Below, one piece after another: positions 28,366 through 39,361 of a stretch of 64,000 nt of DNA (within the stretch, counting starts at the first letter, position 1; each line of letters starts with the position of its first letter). The position numbers and the translations under genes are program-made. The DNA comes from Atriophallophorus winterbourni (Eukaryota > Platyhelminthes > Trematoda > Plagiorchiida > Microphallidae). Where the stretch lies: NCBI GenBank assembly GCA_013407085.1, contig JACCGJ010019083.1, positions 1 through 64,000 on the forward strand. Direction: 5' to 3'. The notes beneath the pieces are model-generated. The model made no database searches, was not told where the DNA came from, and saw only the letters and a program-made list of their open reading frames with translations.

Positions 28366-28930
28366 ATGACAGTTGTACATAGATTTTCTAAAACAAAAAA
28401 GAATATAGGCTTACTTCATAGATTCATCTCTCTGCCCCAGTGCAAGCTGGAACTTTACAAGTTACATACACTACCTTTATTAGATTACTGCAACATTATA
28501 TCTAGTAACATTACTCGGTCTGATAGCTATGCTTTAGAAGGCATCCAACGTTCTTTCACACGATCCATTACCACCAGTTCGGATAAGCACTCATATAAGG
28601 AAAGATGTCAGATCCTAGGATTGGAACCATTATGGTTTCGAAGAATAAAACAAAATCTTATACTCTTTTACAGAATATTGAAAAAAGATATGATCGACAT
28701 TGATTTACAATTAGATTTCAAAACTCTGAAGTATATAATCTTCGACACAAAAACAAAATATGTATACCGAAAATCCACAATCGTATACGAAAAGATTTCT
28801 TTATTTATAAATATTCTCGTTTATGGAATTTACTTCCTAATAATATAAGATTGAGCACTTCACAAACTGAATTCAAAAAGCAACTCAACTCTTTTTCATC
28901 TCCGGAAAAATTAGGTAAGCTATTTCTAAT
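28366..28930 (+). pseudogene. plus-strand RT C-terminal fragment of a non-LTR element
   Basis: The frame 28,366-28,848 has LYKLHTLPLLDYCNI, LEGIQRSFTRSIT and YKERCQILGLEPLWFRRI, the thumb and C-terminal signatures of CR1/L2-type RT. The family signature then continues in another frame as RLWNLLPNNIRLSTSQTEF to about 28,900, showing one frameshift. Only the last third of an RT remains; palm and endonuclease are gone. It is one of the few plus-strand coding relics in the window and resembles the E-type C-terminus at 52.5 kb more than element B. Confidence 0.75.
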
Positions 28931-29084
28931 TAAGTTTTAAGCAGGGTTTGGACCGCATCTGGGGTAAGCTTTTTCCTGAATCCTCCCCCTAATTTTTATG
29001 CAAGATTAGGTTGTTCACCATTTTTATCGTTGTTTGGTAAGTAAGTAAATGCTAAAGTTCTGTTTGTTTAATACACAACCCTTC

Positions 29085-29341
29085 TTTAGCTGACCTCTCA
29101 CCGTACTGGTGAGGAGAAATGTATTCTTATCTTTCCAGCATTACGTGGTGCTTCCTAAATACAACCCGGATAATCCCTTGGCATCGCGATCGTCGAGGAT
29201 ATCCAAACCACAATAAGAATAAACGCTTTGGCAGTGGTGGTTGCTTCTCTGCAGCTTTCCACCGAAAGAAATTCTGGACGCTCGATTGGCTCGTTCGCCA
29301 CTTACTGTCCTGTGCAACTGAACTGAACTGAACTGAACTGA
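29085..29341 (-). repeat. S2 hairpin repeat, minus copy
   Basis: In element orientation it starts with four TTCAG/AGTTC units at 29,341, then TTGCACAGGACAGTAAGTGG, CGAGCCAATCGAGCGTCCAG, and ends with the hairpin CTCACCAGTACGGTGAGAGG near 29,096-29,116. It is the inverted partner of the copy at 30,152-30,530. From 29,345 to 29,878 the sequence is AT-rich with nothing recognised. Confidence 0.75.
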
Positions 29342-29879
29342 ACAATAGATAATTTATACTTATACGGCATAAAAGGCTTTTGATATTTTTTTAGCAAAAA
29401 AAATTAAAGTGACATATAACTTTTTTCTTGAGAATTTACTTTTCAGAATTGTTGAAATTCAACAAAATACACTCTCACAATTCTTGAAAGGTCGATGCTA
29501 CTCATATCTCCGTGACCTGATAAAGTTAACTCTTTATATAATTATCTGCGTTTGGAGTTGCATTTGGAACATCATACATGAATAAACATTGCGGTCCAGA
29601 CCTACCCAAACTGTAATTAACCCATTTTAACAATTACTGTCGTATTCGTTAAAAACATGAACCTTTATCATTTATTTTTCGGATATTCTATCAACTCTAT
29701 GTCTTAAACAAGCTACCATTTATATAAATGTTATCCAACTATTTTTTACGGTTGTTATAAAAAAACAATTTATTTATGTTTGACCTTAACATTTGTATAT
29801 TTACCGTTTTTATTTGCTGTACTTATTCATGAAAACAAATGATAATGTATGGCATGACTTGGTGTATTCAAGAATATAC

Positions 29880-29995
29880 ATTATTATTATTATTATTACC
29901 GCTGATGACTCAAACATTTTATGGTGGCTAAGGTTGATCCCTTTTACGGGAGTTTTCAAGCCAGTCATGGGCGCTTTTGAACGCTTTCCATGAAA
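29880..29995 (-). repeat. 3'-end fragment of an RTE-like element with (TTA)n tail
   Basis: A TTA-trinucleotide run at 29,880-29,898 is followed by CCGCTGATGACTCAAACA and sequence up to the S3 fragment. The layout (trinucleotide tail, minus sense) matches R2 and the 9.9-kb derivative, but the adjacent sequence differs, so it would be another RTE family. Confidence 0.45.
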
Positions 29996-30029
29996 ATGTG
30001 TTTGAGGCCCCTTATTTTGTGTTCCCACC

Positions 30030-30150
30030 ATTGGCTAAAAGCCAATCACGCACCCATATTTCCTTCGACGGTATGCGGTTGAGTACCCGGCACTTCGATA
30101 TCGAGTATACAGTTCGTACGTTTCACACGTTCTTGTTTCCGAATATCTGG
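30030..30150 (+). repeat. S3 internal fragment
   Basis: Begins GGCTAAAAGCCAATCACGCA, continues CGACGGTATGCGGTTGAGTA and CACTTCGATATCGAGTATAC, and ends GAATATCTGGAAAG, at which point S2 begins. It matches 21,070-21,190 closely. Confidence 0.8.
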
Positions 30151-30151
30151 A

Positions 30152-30530
30152 AAGTTCAGTTCAGTTCAGTTCAGTTCAGTTCAGTTTGCACAGGACAGTA
30201 TGTGGCTAATGAGCCAATCGAGCGTCCATAATTTCCTTCGGTGAAAAGATGCAGAGAAGCGACAACCACTGCCAAAGCGTTTTATCTTATTGTGATTTGG
30301 ATATCGTCGACAATCGCGCCGCCAAGGGATAAGACAATCGAGCGTCCAGAATTTCCGTCTGTGGAAAGCTTCAAAGGAGCGCCCACTACTGCCAAAGTTG
30401 GTTCATTTTTCTCTGGTATCCTAGTCGTATCCGGTGTTTTCGAAGCCGTCCTTTGGTCCCAGAATTTGTAGCTGCGACTGAGTAAAACGGAAAGGGTTTC
30501 TCTTCACCAAGCCGGTGAGAGGTTAGCTAT
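30152..30530 (+). repeat. S2 hairpin repeat, plus copy (with a second partial unit)
   Basis: Six AGTTC-type units at 30,152-30,184, TTTGCACAGGACAGTATGTG, GAGCCAATCGAGCGTCC and a body to about 30,330. A second partial unit then restarts at CAATCGAGCGTCCAGAATTT and ends with the hairpin CTCTTCACCAAGCCGGTGAG at about 30,504. Confidence 0.75.
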
Positions 30531-30599
30531 GGAAAATTGGTGCGTACATTTGAGACATGACATTTAAACCGAGGCATTATAGAACAGGGTTTTTTAAAT

Positions 30600-31085
30600 C
30601 AAAAACAAAAATGGACAATTCTGACGACAGACAACCTGTATATTCACGGGAAAAAGTCTGAGAAAAGACCAAGCCACAAGGCATCTAAATCCCTTTTGAA
30701 CGCACCTATTGATGTGCAAGCTATTAGTTCCTCAGGCAGCTTGTTCCAGAAGATTATCACTCTTTCACTGGAAAAGTGTTGCCTAAGATTCAGACGGCTG
30801 TGGTTTTTCGCGAGCTTCAATGTATGTCCTCTAGATGAGGGGTTGATCGCTCGAGAGAACAGCTTTTGACAGCCCTCATCGCCTAAACATTTCAGGATTT
30901 TGAATGTTTCTATGAGGTCACCACGTAGACGCCGACGCCGAAGGGAGAAGAGACCTTAAGAAATTAGCCGTTCTTCGTAGGGTTTCCCAAACATACCTTC
31001 AACCATTTTGGTAGCCATTCATTGGACTCTTTCTAGTAGTAATATGTCCCCTTGAAAGAAGGGGCTCCGGGCTTGCACGCAGTAT
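30600..31085 (-). pseudogene. CR1-like RT C-terminal fragment, lineage G
   Basis: On the minus strand it reads ARSPFFQGDILLLERVQ, then a stop, then KMVEGMFGKPYEERLIS, stop, GLFSLRRRRLRGDLIETFKI, PSSRGHTLKLAKNHSRLN and VIIFWNKLPEELIACTSIGA. This is the thumb and C-terminus of a CR1-like RT clearly different from element B (RHTLKLAKN in place of the NSMKLLKSRP type), with at least two stops. It is 3'-terminal only, typical of 5'-truncated insertions. Confidence 0.82.
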
Positions 31086-31099
31086 TCTAAATGCGGCCT

Positions 31100-31325
31100 G
31101 AGGTAAGGTAGGTTTTCTCTTCACCAGCACGGTGAGAGGTCAGCTATTGAGGAAACAATGCAATAATATGCGTGAACAATGTATGGTGTATGAAATCACT
31201 AGCCTAGTCGGAGCGAAGTGAAACACAGTCATAAACTGCATGTGGGTTAATTTGCTGTCTGGTTGCCCAGGCCTAAACAGATATGATAAAAATGTATAAA
31301 TACGTTTTTCAAAAGTTTTTTATTA
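31100..31325 (+). repeat. S3 hairpin and S1-end composite
   Basis: Repeats 21,190-21,400: hairpin CTCTTCACCAGCACGGTGAG, CAATGCAATAATATGCGTG, GGTGTATGAAATCACTAGCC, then the diverged S1 end (ACTGCATGTGGGTTAATTTG, GGTTGCCCAGGCCTAAACAG). As at 21.4 kb, it stops where a CR1-like 3' end begins. Confidence 0.8.
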
Positions 31326-31339
31326 GACAATCTTTGGAA

Positions 31340-31660
31340 ATATAATAGACCATTTAACGTCTAATTACCTTTTAAAGATCAGCGCATTTGGGAGGCTTAC
31401 TATACAATCTGGGAGCTTGTTCCAGAAATTGACCACACGGTTGCTGAAAAAGTGCTCACGTGCCCGCAACCTGGACCTACTCTTAAGAAGTTTCATAGAA
31501 TTAACCCTTGTAGCTGCTTTAGGGGCAAGTTCAAGGATTTCAGTAATATTATCACCCGTAAGACCCTTTAGAATCTTGAAGGCTTCTATTAGGTCACCTC
31601 GCAGCTGCCGTCTCTTTAGTGAGAACAAACCGAGGTCCTTCTTCTCAATCTTCTGAATCA
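31340..31660 (-). pseudogene. B-family RT C-terminal fragment
   Basis: Reads DLGLFSLKRRQLRGDLIEAF, ILKGLTGDNITEILELAPKA, LRAREHFFSNRVVNFWNKLP and DCIVSLPNALIFKR, the last 90 codons of element B's RT plus its 3' UTR. The frame is open for 98 codons but lacks the rest of the enzyme. Confidence 0.85.
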
Positions 31661-31689
31661 TAAGCAGAAGGGATAAAATCCCGTTTGAG

Positions 31690-32312
31690 CTTCATCACAG
31701 TAATAGACATGGGTGACTTCTGCTGACAAGGCAAACCCTGAGAGTAGATGAACACCACTATATCACTCCGGGGATCAAGTCCATCCGTCTCAACAAATGC
31801 TGATCCAATGCGCTTTTGAATAGCTGTTCAGATGGTAGCGACAGGAGCCCTTTCGGTATAGAGTTCCAAGTATTCACCACCCGCGTGCATAACATGCTCA
31901 CATTTTTCAGCTTCAGCCTTCTAGGCTTCTGCAACTTAAGGTCATGTCCACGAGTCCTCGACTCACCTACTAATTGGAAGTAGTGGAGGAACTCGTCTCC
32001 ATATTGACCGAGAAGAATACGGCGTGTCAGGAGCAGGTAATATCTTTCCCTTCGAAGTTAGAGGGGGTATAGTTTCAGCAAGCCTCTCCTATCCTCGTAC
32101 GCGAGTTGGCGCATTCCACAAGCCATCTTAGTGTCCCTCCTTTGTACCATCTCCAAGGAGTCGCATTCACCTTTGGACTGAGGAAATGCGACAGATCGCC
32201 CATATACCAACAGAGAACGAATGTAAACAGAGAAAAGTGTCTGGAACATGTACGGGGTAATGGGCGCAAAGGAACGCCGAATCGCCCAGAGCATCCAGTT
32301 AGCGCTGCCTAT
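31690..32312 (-). pseudogene. A-like RT C-terminal fragment
   Basis: Reads NWMLWAIRRSFAPITPYMF, LFSVYIRSLLVYGRSVAFPQ, and later RRILFGQYGDEFLHYF, ESRTRGHDLKLQKPRRLKL and VVNTWNSIPKGL. The order and motifs parallel element A (NRAWWAISRSFSVITPQMF, RTRGHALKLQKRRKL), so it is a relative of A. It is placed between two B-family pieces. One frame change near 32,058. Confidence 0.82.
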
Positions 32313-32314
32313 TC

Positions 32315-34088
32315 TCCAAAAATTGACCACACGGTTGCTAAAAAAGTGCTCACGTACAAGCAACCTGGGACTACTCTTAAGATGTTTCATAGAATTACCC
32401 CTTCAGGGGCAAGTTTAAGGATTTCAGTAATATTATCACTCGTGAGACCCTTAAGAATCTTGAAGGCTTCTATTAGGTCACCTCGCAGCCGCCGTCTCTT
32501 TAGTGAGAACAAACCGAGGTCCTTGAGTCTTGCCTCATAGGTTTTACCTGTCTGACCCTCAACCATCCTAGTCGCAAGGCGCAGGACCCATTTGATACAT
32601 GCTACATCTTTGTTTAAGTACGGTGCCCAGGATTAAACACAGTATTCCAAGTGGGGCCACACGACTACTTTGTATAAGGAAATGAAGATTGAAGGTTTTT
32701 GGCAAGATAACACTGAGCGAAGGCTGAACAATTCTCTGCGAGCCTTGTTTGCAGCTTCGGCATATTGAGTATCCCACTTAAAATCTACTGTTCAAGTAAT
32801 GCCGAGATTGTTCACTTTCTGAGCAGCAAATTTAATGATAGTTCCTTTGCCGATTTCTAGTTGGGTTGTCGCTAAATCACTCGTTAGATCACAGCTCTTC
32901 CCCAAGTTTAGTGGCAAGTCCCAGGTCTTTGTCCACTCGATTACTTTTTCTAAATCAGAGATAAGCGTATCTCTACTGTCGGTTCCTAGGATTTCAAAAT
33001 CTCACCAAAGAGAAAGCAGCGTGAACTCAAGCACGCTGCCAGGTCGTTTAGAAAAATAAGAAAAAGTAATGGATCGAGCACCGAGCCTTGAGGCACTCCA
33101 CTGAGAATCAGTGATTTCTCGGAGCACACCCCTGCAATTCCAACATAGTTAGTGCGATTAGTTAAGAAGCCGTCTAACCATCGATCCAGGTCACCAGTAA
33201 CGCCACACATACTTAGTTTGTACAGAAGGTACCTATGGTTCATTGAGCCAAATACCTTATGAAAATCAAGATAGCAGACTTCGAATATTCTCTCTTCATG
33301 GATGCGTAACGTCACTTCGTCAAGAAAGCTTAGAAGATTGGTTAGGCGAGGCATTCTTTTCCAGAATCCGTGATGAGCATCGAATAGTAGGGAATTGGCT
33401 ACCAAATGTTTACATACCTGGAGCCTAATGATTTTTTCCAAGCACTTGCAAAGAATGCTTGTCAGGCTTACTAGCCTGTAGTTGCGTACAGCCGAAATTG
33501 GAACCTTTTTGTATACGGCTATTACCGTCGCTCGTTTCCAATCATCCGGTAGTATACCTTGGAGTAAGGTAGCTTCGAAAAGATTTCTGATTGCAAGGCT
33601 AACTACATTCGCGAGCGGTTGAAAAATAGCCGGATGTATACCGTCGGGGCCGACTGACTTAGTTTTATCCAGCTGCGACAGAACTGTGGTGATCATTTCC
33701 TGATTAACCTCCACCGAGCCAAAAAGAGTTGCTCTGCACTCGTGAGTTTCTAAACAGTTACCTGAATCGCGCCGAGAAACAATGCAGAAGAATGAATGCA
33801 ACGCATCGGCTTTTTCCGGTGCAGTCAAAGCCGTTTTGCCATCGTCTAGCACTAACGTACCCATGTCTTCTTTTAATGATCGCTTGGACTAAACATAGCC
33901 ATAAAAGCTTTTAAGTTACTCTTTGCTTTTTTGGCAATTCGGGATTCGAAGTCTCTTTTGCTTTCCCTGCAGCGAAACAGCTGAATTTCTAGGCTGTATG
34001 TACTGCAGTCAAAATCTGTGAGTTACACAGAATTTGTAAGCCACCCAGCTACTGTCGCGACATCTAATAGCCTTGCAAATAGACACGC
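32315..34088 (-). pseudogene. B-family RT copy D (catalytic motif lost)
   Basis: An 878-bp frame (33,864-32,986) matches element B from the linker through the palm: KTALTAPEKADALHSFFC, KSVGPDGIHPAIFQPLANV, YLDFHKVFGSMNHRYLL and SGVPQGSVLDPLLFLIF. It ends CFLFGEILKS where B has CFLFADDVKILG, so a small deletion removed the catalytic FADD. The C-terminal part follows in other frames and stops abruptly at 32,315 within the FFSNRVVNFW motif. At its 5' end it begins in the endonuclease-RT linker near 34,085. Confidence 0.87.
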
Positions 34089-34730
34089 TCCACCACGGTT
34101 GCTAAAAAAGTGCACACGTGCCCGCAACCTGGGCCTACTTTTAAGACTTTTCATAGAATTACCCCTTGTAGCTGCTTTAGGGGCAATGTTAAGGATTTCA
34201 GTGAGATTATCACCCGTAAGACCCTTTAGAATCTTGAAGGCTTCTATTAGGTCACCTCGCAGTCGCCGTCTCTTTAGTGAGAACAAACCGAGGTACTTGA
34301 GTCTTGCCTCATAGGTTTTACCTGTCTGACCCTCAACCATCCTAGTCGCAAGGCGCAGGACCCATTTGATACATGCTACATCTTTTTTTAAGTACGGTGC
34401 CCAGGATTAAACGCAGTATTCCAAGTGGGGCCGCACGACTACTTTGTATAAGGGAATGAAGATTGAAGGTTTTCGGCAAGATAACGCTGAGCGAAATCTG
34501 AACACTTCTCTGCGAGCCTTGTTTGCAGCTTCGGCATATTGAGTATATCACTTAAAATCTCCTGTTCAAGTAATGCCGAGATTCTTCACTTTCTGAGCAG
34601 CAGCTGTAATGATAGTGGACCAAGAAACGAGCCATAAGGCACTCCACTGAGAATCAGTGTTTTTCGCGAGCACACACCTTCAATTCTAAAGTAGTTAGTG
34701 TTATTAGTTTGTAAGATTTCTAACCAAGTT
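34089..34730 (-). pseudogene. B-family RT C-terminal copy, tandem to D
   Basis: Encodes KYLGLFSLKRRRLRGDLIEA, ILKGLTGDNLTEILNIAP and RPRLRARVHFFSNR, and breaks at the same FFSNR position as copy D at 32,315. It shares copy-D-specific differences from element B (for example GGCGCAGGACCCATTTGATA), so it is closer to D than to B. Near 34,618 an internal deletion joins GATAGT to GGACCAAGAAACGAGCC, removing the RT palm. Confidence 0.8.
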
Positions 34731-34734
34731 CATG

Positions 34735-34995
34735 TTCAACTTCAAGTTGCTCAGGGCTGAAGGTGGCTAAAGGCTAATCACGCGGCCAGATTTCCTTTGA
34801 CGGAATGCAGTTGAGCACCCGGCACTTCGATATTGAGTATACAGATCGTACTTTTCACACTTTCTTGTTTTCAAATATCTGGAAAGTAAGGTAGGTTTTC
34901 TCTTCACCCGCACGGTGAGAGGTCAGCTACTCAGGAAACAATGCAATAATATGCGTGAACAATGTATGGTGTATGAAATCACTAGACTAGTCGAG
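34735..34995 (+). repeat. S3 hairpin repeat
   Basis: Reads GTTCAACTTCAAGTTGCTCA, CGACGGAATGCAGTTGAGCA-like body (slightly diverged), CACTTCGATATTGAGTATAC, a hairpin TTCACCCGCACGGTGAGAGG and GTGTATGAAATCACTAGACT. The S1-derived tail is not extended here. Nothing is recognised from 35,000 to 35,150. Confidence 0.78.
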
Positions 34996-35151
34996 TTGAG
35001 TTATATAAAGTAAAATTGGTCAATAGTTTACTAAACTGCTTGAAGTCAGAGAGCTTCAGAATACCTCGGAATAACATATGCAGTGAATCGTAATGGGATG
35101 CTACGCGAAGTCAAAATTCCAAGGAAATCTAGCGTTGTCAATGCATAGTTT

Positions 35152-35270
35152 TGTTCAGTTCAGTTTATTTTGCACAGGACAGTATGTAGCTAACGAGCCA
35201 ATCGATCGTCCATATTTCTTTCGGTAGTATGACTCAGAAGAGCGTCCACTACTTCAAACAATATCTTTAT
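35152..35270 (+). repeat. S2 fragment
   Basis: GTTCAGTTCAGTTTATTTTG, CACAGGACAGTATGTAGCTA and CGAGCCAATCGATCGTCCAT match the S2 start; the body is lost after about 70 bp. Confidence 0.7.
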
Positions 35271-35336
35271 ACCATCAGTTTCGTTCAGTTATTCTTCTTG
35301 ATAGACGACAGAGGGTCAAGCCCTTGTAAGCGGTTT

Positions 35337-35557
35337 TGTAGTGGATAGCGAGGAATTGTTTTTGAAGCTGCGTATATTCAAGCTATATACACAAACAATT
35401 TTGACTCCGGTACAACTACAGAAGAACGAAAACCGTGCGTGGACAACCAGTGAATTGTAATTAATTAATGTGAGTTTAACAACGACAATTTTGAATTAGA
35501 GTATTATTGGTTGCTATTGATTGAATATCATTGATTGTTATTTACACAGTCACCACA
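35337..35557 (-). repeat. 3' LTR of Gypsy element G2
   Basis: Runs from TGTAGTGGATAGCGAGGAAT to ACAGTCACCACA, with near-inverted ends (TGTAGTGG / CACCACA). The purine tract CTAGGAGGGGAATT (minus sense) sits directly inside it. The start resembles the LTR start of the intact Gypsy element at 49.4 kb. Immediately outside (35,270-35,336) is the 3' UTR of an A-type CR1, so the Gypsy inserted into that. No second LTR is visible. Confidence 0.75.
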
Positions 35558-35779
35558 AATTCCCCTCCTAGAAAGTCAAACAAGATAAAGACGCTCGAAA
35601 AAAAGAGAGCGGTTATAAAATCATCAAAACTTTTGGGAAAAATGTACTTTACGACCTGAACGTGTTTGTCTGTTAGGGTCGGTTATTTTGAGGCACGAAG
35701 GTAATGAGGGTTTATCAGGAGGATCTGGAGTATGGATGGTTTCTGGAGAATTTGGTGAAGGAACGTTTTGGTCTGTAGT

Positions 35780-38116
35780 AGACGTCTGTGGAATAAATTT
35801 CTGGTATTTGCTTTCGGTTATGATGTTGATTCTACGTAAGCAACTTTCAGACGATCGATACTGAAGGTTTCTCTTGGTCTGTTCCTGTCAATGACGAAAT
35901 ACTTGGGATCCATGTTGAGCACCTTGTACGGACCAGTGTATGGTGGTTAAAGTAGTCGATGTACATAATCAGCACGCACAAACAGAAAGTCGCAGGTAGA
36001 CAAGTCGGCTGGGATAAAGAAGGGTTAATTGTGTTGGCGAGTTGGGATAGCTTATAATGATTTCATGAAGGTGCAAATGCGACTGACATATTGCTTGTCT
36101 GTCTATTGGTGAATCGGAATATATCAGAAATTCGTCAGGTAGGTTAAGTATACTCCCGTACACCATCTTACCAGCCGAGAAACCTAGGTCTTCTTTTATG
36201 GTGGAATGAATACCAAGAAGCACCAAAGGCGATGACTCGGACCAACGTTCTGAATTCCCGTGACTCATGATTGCGGCTTTGAGTTGTCGGTGAAGTCTCT
36301 CGACTAAACCATTCGAAGAAGAATGATAGGCTGTATTCTGTATGTGCTTTGTACCGAGTGTTCTATTCAAGTCCCCAAAAAGCGTTGACTGCATTTGGTA
36401 ACCTCTGTCAGTGGTAATAGTGTTCGGTACACCAAAGTTGCTGATCCAATGTTGAACGAAATCTTTCGTAACCGTTGCTGCACTGATATCTGTGATGGCT
36501 ACAGCCAATGGCCAATGGGTAAAACAGTCGACGCAGGTCAATATATAGGAGCAACCGTTGGAGACGCTTATGGACCAATGAGATCCAAGTAAACGTGCTG
36601 AAAGCGCTTCATAACAGGTGGAAATATACGAGGGGAACTGATGGTATGACGTTGGACTTTGCTCTGTGGATATCGGAGGCAATTCTCATTGCAAAGTTTG
36701 ATGTCTTATTGCATGTAAGATGAAAGATAACGAGAGCTAATCAGCTATCAAGTAGCTTTTACTCTGGGATGTGATAAACCATTTTAATTCTCGGATACCA
36801 TACGTCTCAAATCTGAAGGAACAATTGGAAGCGCTTCACCATTAGACATGTCACAAACCAGATAAGAATTGGAATTAGGTATCGGAATGCGGCGGATTTT
36901 ACCTGATTGTGAAGTACATTATCGGGTTAACACAGGGTCATTTTGCTGTGAACGTGCTAATTGCTGAAAGTCGATTCCAGGCAGGTCGATAGCAATTAAC
37001 TGAACCCGAGAGAATGTATCCGCAACTGTGTTTGACGAGCCGTAAACATAACAAATGTCGCTCGTGAACTGTAAGATATAATTCAGTTGGCGTATTTCTC
37101 GAGGCGAATATCGATCCGATGGTGCAGAAATGGCAAACGTTAGGGCTTGTGATCGGTGCATACTGTAAAATTACGGCCTTCAAGCAAATGACTAAAATGT
37201 CGTATCGCATAATAGATAGACAGTAACTCACGACCGAACGTATTGTGTCGAGTTTGAGCTGGTTTAAGACAACGAGAAAAGAGAGCGAGTGGCCTGGTGA
37301 TATTGTTTACTTCTTGTTGAAGGACTGCGCGACTGCTTCTTGTGATGCGTCTGTAGCGAGAGACAACCGAGCATTGGGGTTAGTTGATAGATAACCCAGT
37401 GAAGTATCTTTGTTTAGCGCAGATTTGGTTTGCCCAAATGATATGATGGCTTCGTCATTTATTTTAAATTCACGTTTTTATCCGCGTAACAAGTCAGTCA
37501 ATGGTTGTGAAATCATAGCACATTGTGGAATAAAGCGTCTATAATATTTGACCAAACCCAAGAAACGTCTGACTTGACGGATCGAGCTGGGAAATGGATA
37601 ATCTTGGATAGCTGATAGTTTTTGAGGTAACGGTTTTTATACTGGAACTATGAATTTGATCTCCACGAATTTCGATAGAACTCACACGAAACAGACATTC
37701 ATCGGGATTAACCGCAATACCGTAGTAAGATAGACGTTGAAATACATCACGAATGTCTTCATGATGTTCAACCGGATTTGTAATTGCAACCGAGGCATCA
37801 TTAATGTACACGTAGACGAAAGATAGACCAAGAAACACTTGGTTAATAAATATCTTGAAGGTCTGTGCAGTATTGCGTAGACCAAATGGCATCCTGAGAA
37901 ATTCGAACAGACCAAATAAAGTGGTGATGGCAGTTTTGGGAATTTCTTCATCAGCAACGGGCATTTGATGATATGCGCGCACTAAAATCCAACTTCGAGA
38001 ACACCGATTTTCCTTGAAGAGATAGTGCGAAGTCACGTATGTGCGGAATCGCATATCGATCTGGAATCGCTACACGATTTAGAGCAGGATAATTTCCACA
38101 TAGACGCATTTCTAGG
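35780..38116 (-). pseudogene. Gypsy pol (RT-RNase H-integrase) of G2
   Basis: RT starts RLCGNYPALNRVAIPDRYAI near 38,110. After a frame change come VRAYHQMPVADEEIPKTAI, FEFLRMPFGLRNTAQTF and VYVYINDASVAI, where the YIDD motif has become YIND (first catalytic aspartate to asparagine). RNase H pieces (37,290-36,919) include TFAISAPSDRYSPREIRQLN and SSNTVADTFSR. Integrase (36,682-35,969) has TCVDCFTHWPLAV, TITTDRGYQ and SSNGLVERLHRQLKAA, so D, D and E are present. Downstream, PYTGPYKVLNMDPKYFVID and TFSIDRLKVAYV form the C-terminal tail. There are multiple frame changes, and the RT would be inactive anyway. Confidence 0.87.
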
Positions 38117-38339
38117 TTACTGTGGTTTATTCATGATAACCAGAACTTTGCGCAAATTGTTTGGCAAACTTTAGAACCAGATATGTCGTATTACTCATTC
38201 GTCAAACTTTTGTGTGCCTTGTAACCTTAAAGTATTGTCAACGGATAATATAGAAATAAGTTCTACGTATACGACATGATTTCAAGTATAGCTTGAGAAA
38301 CAGTGAAACAACTATTAAATTACGAAGGTTTTGTACTAT

Positions 38340-38470
38340 TGTAAGCAACAATTTCTTCTTGAATATGCTAAACTGTGTAATCTTCTTTCAAAATATATAA
38401 GACTCAGTTCCTCTTTAAATGAATTCAAATCACATCTGGCTTCATTTCTTACCATGAATAGCAATCGCAA
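38340..38470 (+). pseudogene. possible non-LTR RT C-terminal scrap
   Basis: The plus frame 38,331-38,579 contains CNLLSKYIRLSSSLNEFKSH, which resembles the WN.LP..IR.S.SL..FK..L ending of CR1/L2-type RTs. Nothing upstream supports it, so the call rests on about 25 residues. From 38,600 to 39,080 nothing is recognised. Confidence 0.35.
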
Positions 38471-39084
38471 TCTTCTTAACTTCAATGTTCTACCTGATGA
38501 TTTATATATTAATGGCATTCTTAATATTGCTAATAAAGACATTTTCATAACGTTTGGAACAAGATTCTCTCGCCTTTAAGTTTTTTCTTCACAGTATAAT
38601 TGTGAATCCGCACCCAAATGAAACTGACCTCCAGACATCAACCGAGTGGAATAAATTAACTTTGCCTAGCGGACAAGAAAAACAGTTCATATTCCAGAAA
38701 GATCAATCTATTTCAATTAATCAAAATGAAGAAGTTTAGAACATCAACAACAGAGATTCGTCACACATCCTCGATGGACCTTATCCGTTAAACATATGTG
38801 CTTCCGGGATTATTAATTGACTTTTCCTCGCAATATCTGTGTACTTGCACTATATCAGATCACGTACAGATTATCTGAAAGCAAATTTTAAATACTGTTA
38901 CCTTTATGTTTATTGAACGTTAAACTCCGCTGAAGAAATGACCTTGAAAATTGTTTATTCACAAATGTACACACAACAATCTGATTATGCAAACCTTTTG
39001 GAAATTATTGATCATTGTCAACATGAGTTGGATTTACAAGAATAAAATTCATTCATTTATTTATTTAATATAAATGGTGTAAGT

Positions 39085-39360
39085 GTTGTCATGTTGTAAG
39101 ATCTTCTAGCTCAGAGCTGGATAGGAGTTTTCGCAAGTTTTGCTCATCGATAGAACCAATTCGAGAGATAATCGCAGATTTGAGCTTGTCATAAGGATCT
39201 GTTGCAGGTTGATCATAAATTAAATCGGCAGCTTCTCAGGCAATTAAGGTTAGGAGCATTTCAACAACTCGGTTGTAGCGTGTGCGTTGCGTTCGAACAC
39301 GGTCTAAATCGAGAAGAGCTTCGATTTGTGCAAACCATAGACGTGGGTCTGTCGCGTCGA
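39085..39360 (-). pseudogene. Gypsy gag fragment
   Basis: Minus strand reads FDATDPRLWFAQIEALLDL, then after a stop AADLIYDQPATDPYDKLKSA and SIDEQNLRKLLSSSELEDL. This is the capsid-region pattern of Gypsy gag (PRLWFAQ.EA, then P..PYD.LK, LL...EL) and is parallel to the gag at 51.5 kb. An in-frame TGA separates the two halves. It joins the duplicated Cdc42 exon block directly at 39,361. Confidence 0.8.
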
Positions 39361-39361
39361 A

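Larger units (their letters stand above)
35337..38116 (-). mobile_element. Gypsy LTR retrotransposon G2, 5'-truncated
   Basis: RT, RNase H and integrase lie in order on the minus strand and end at a 3' LTR. The element stops abruptly near 38,116, at the MRLCGNYPALN motif of the RT, so protease and gag are missing. A separate gag fragment at 39,085-39,360 on the same strand could be the rest of the same element. Confidence 0.85.
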
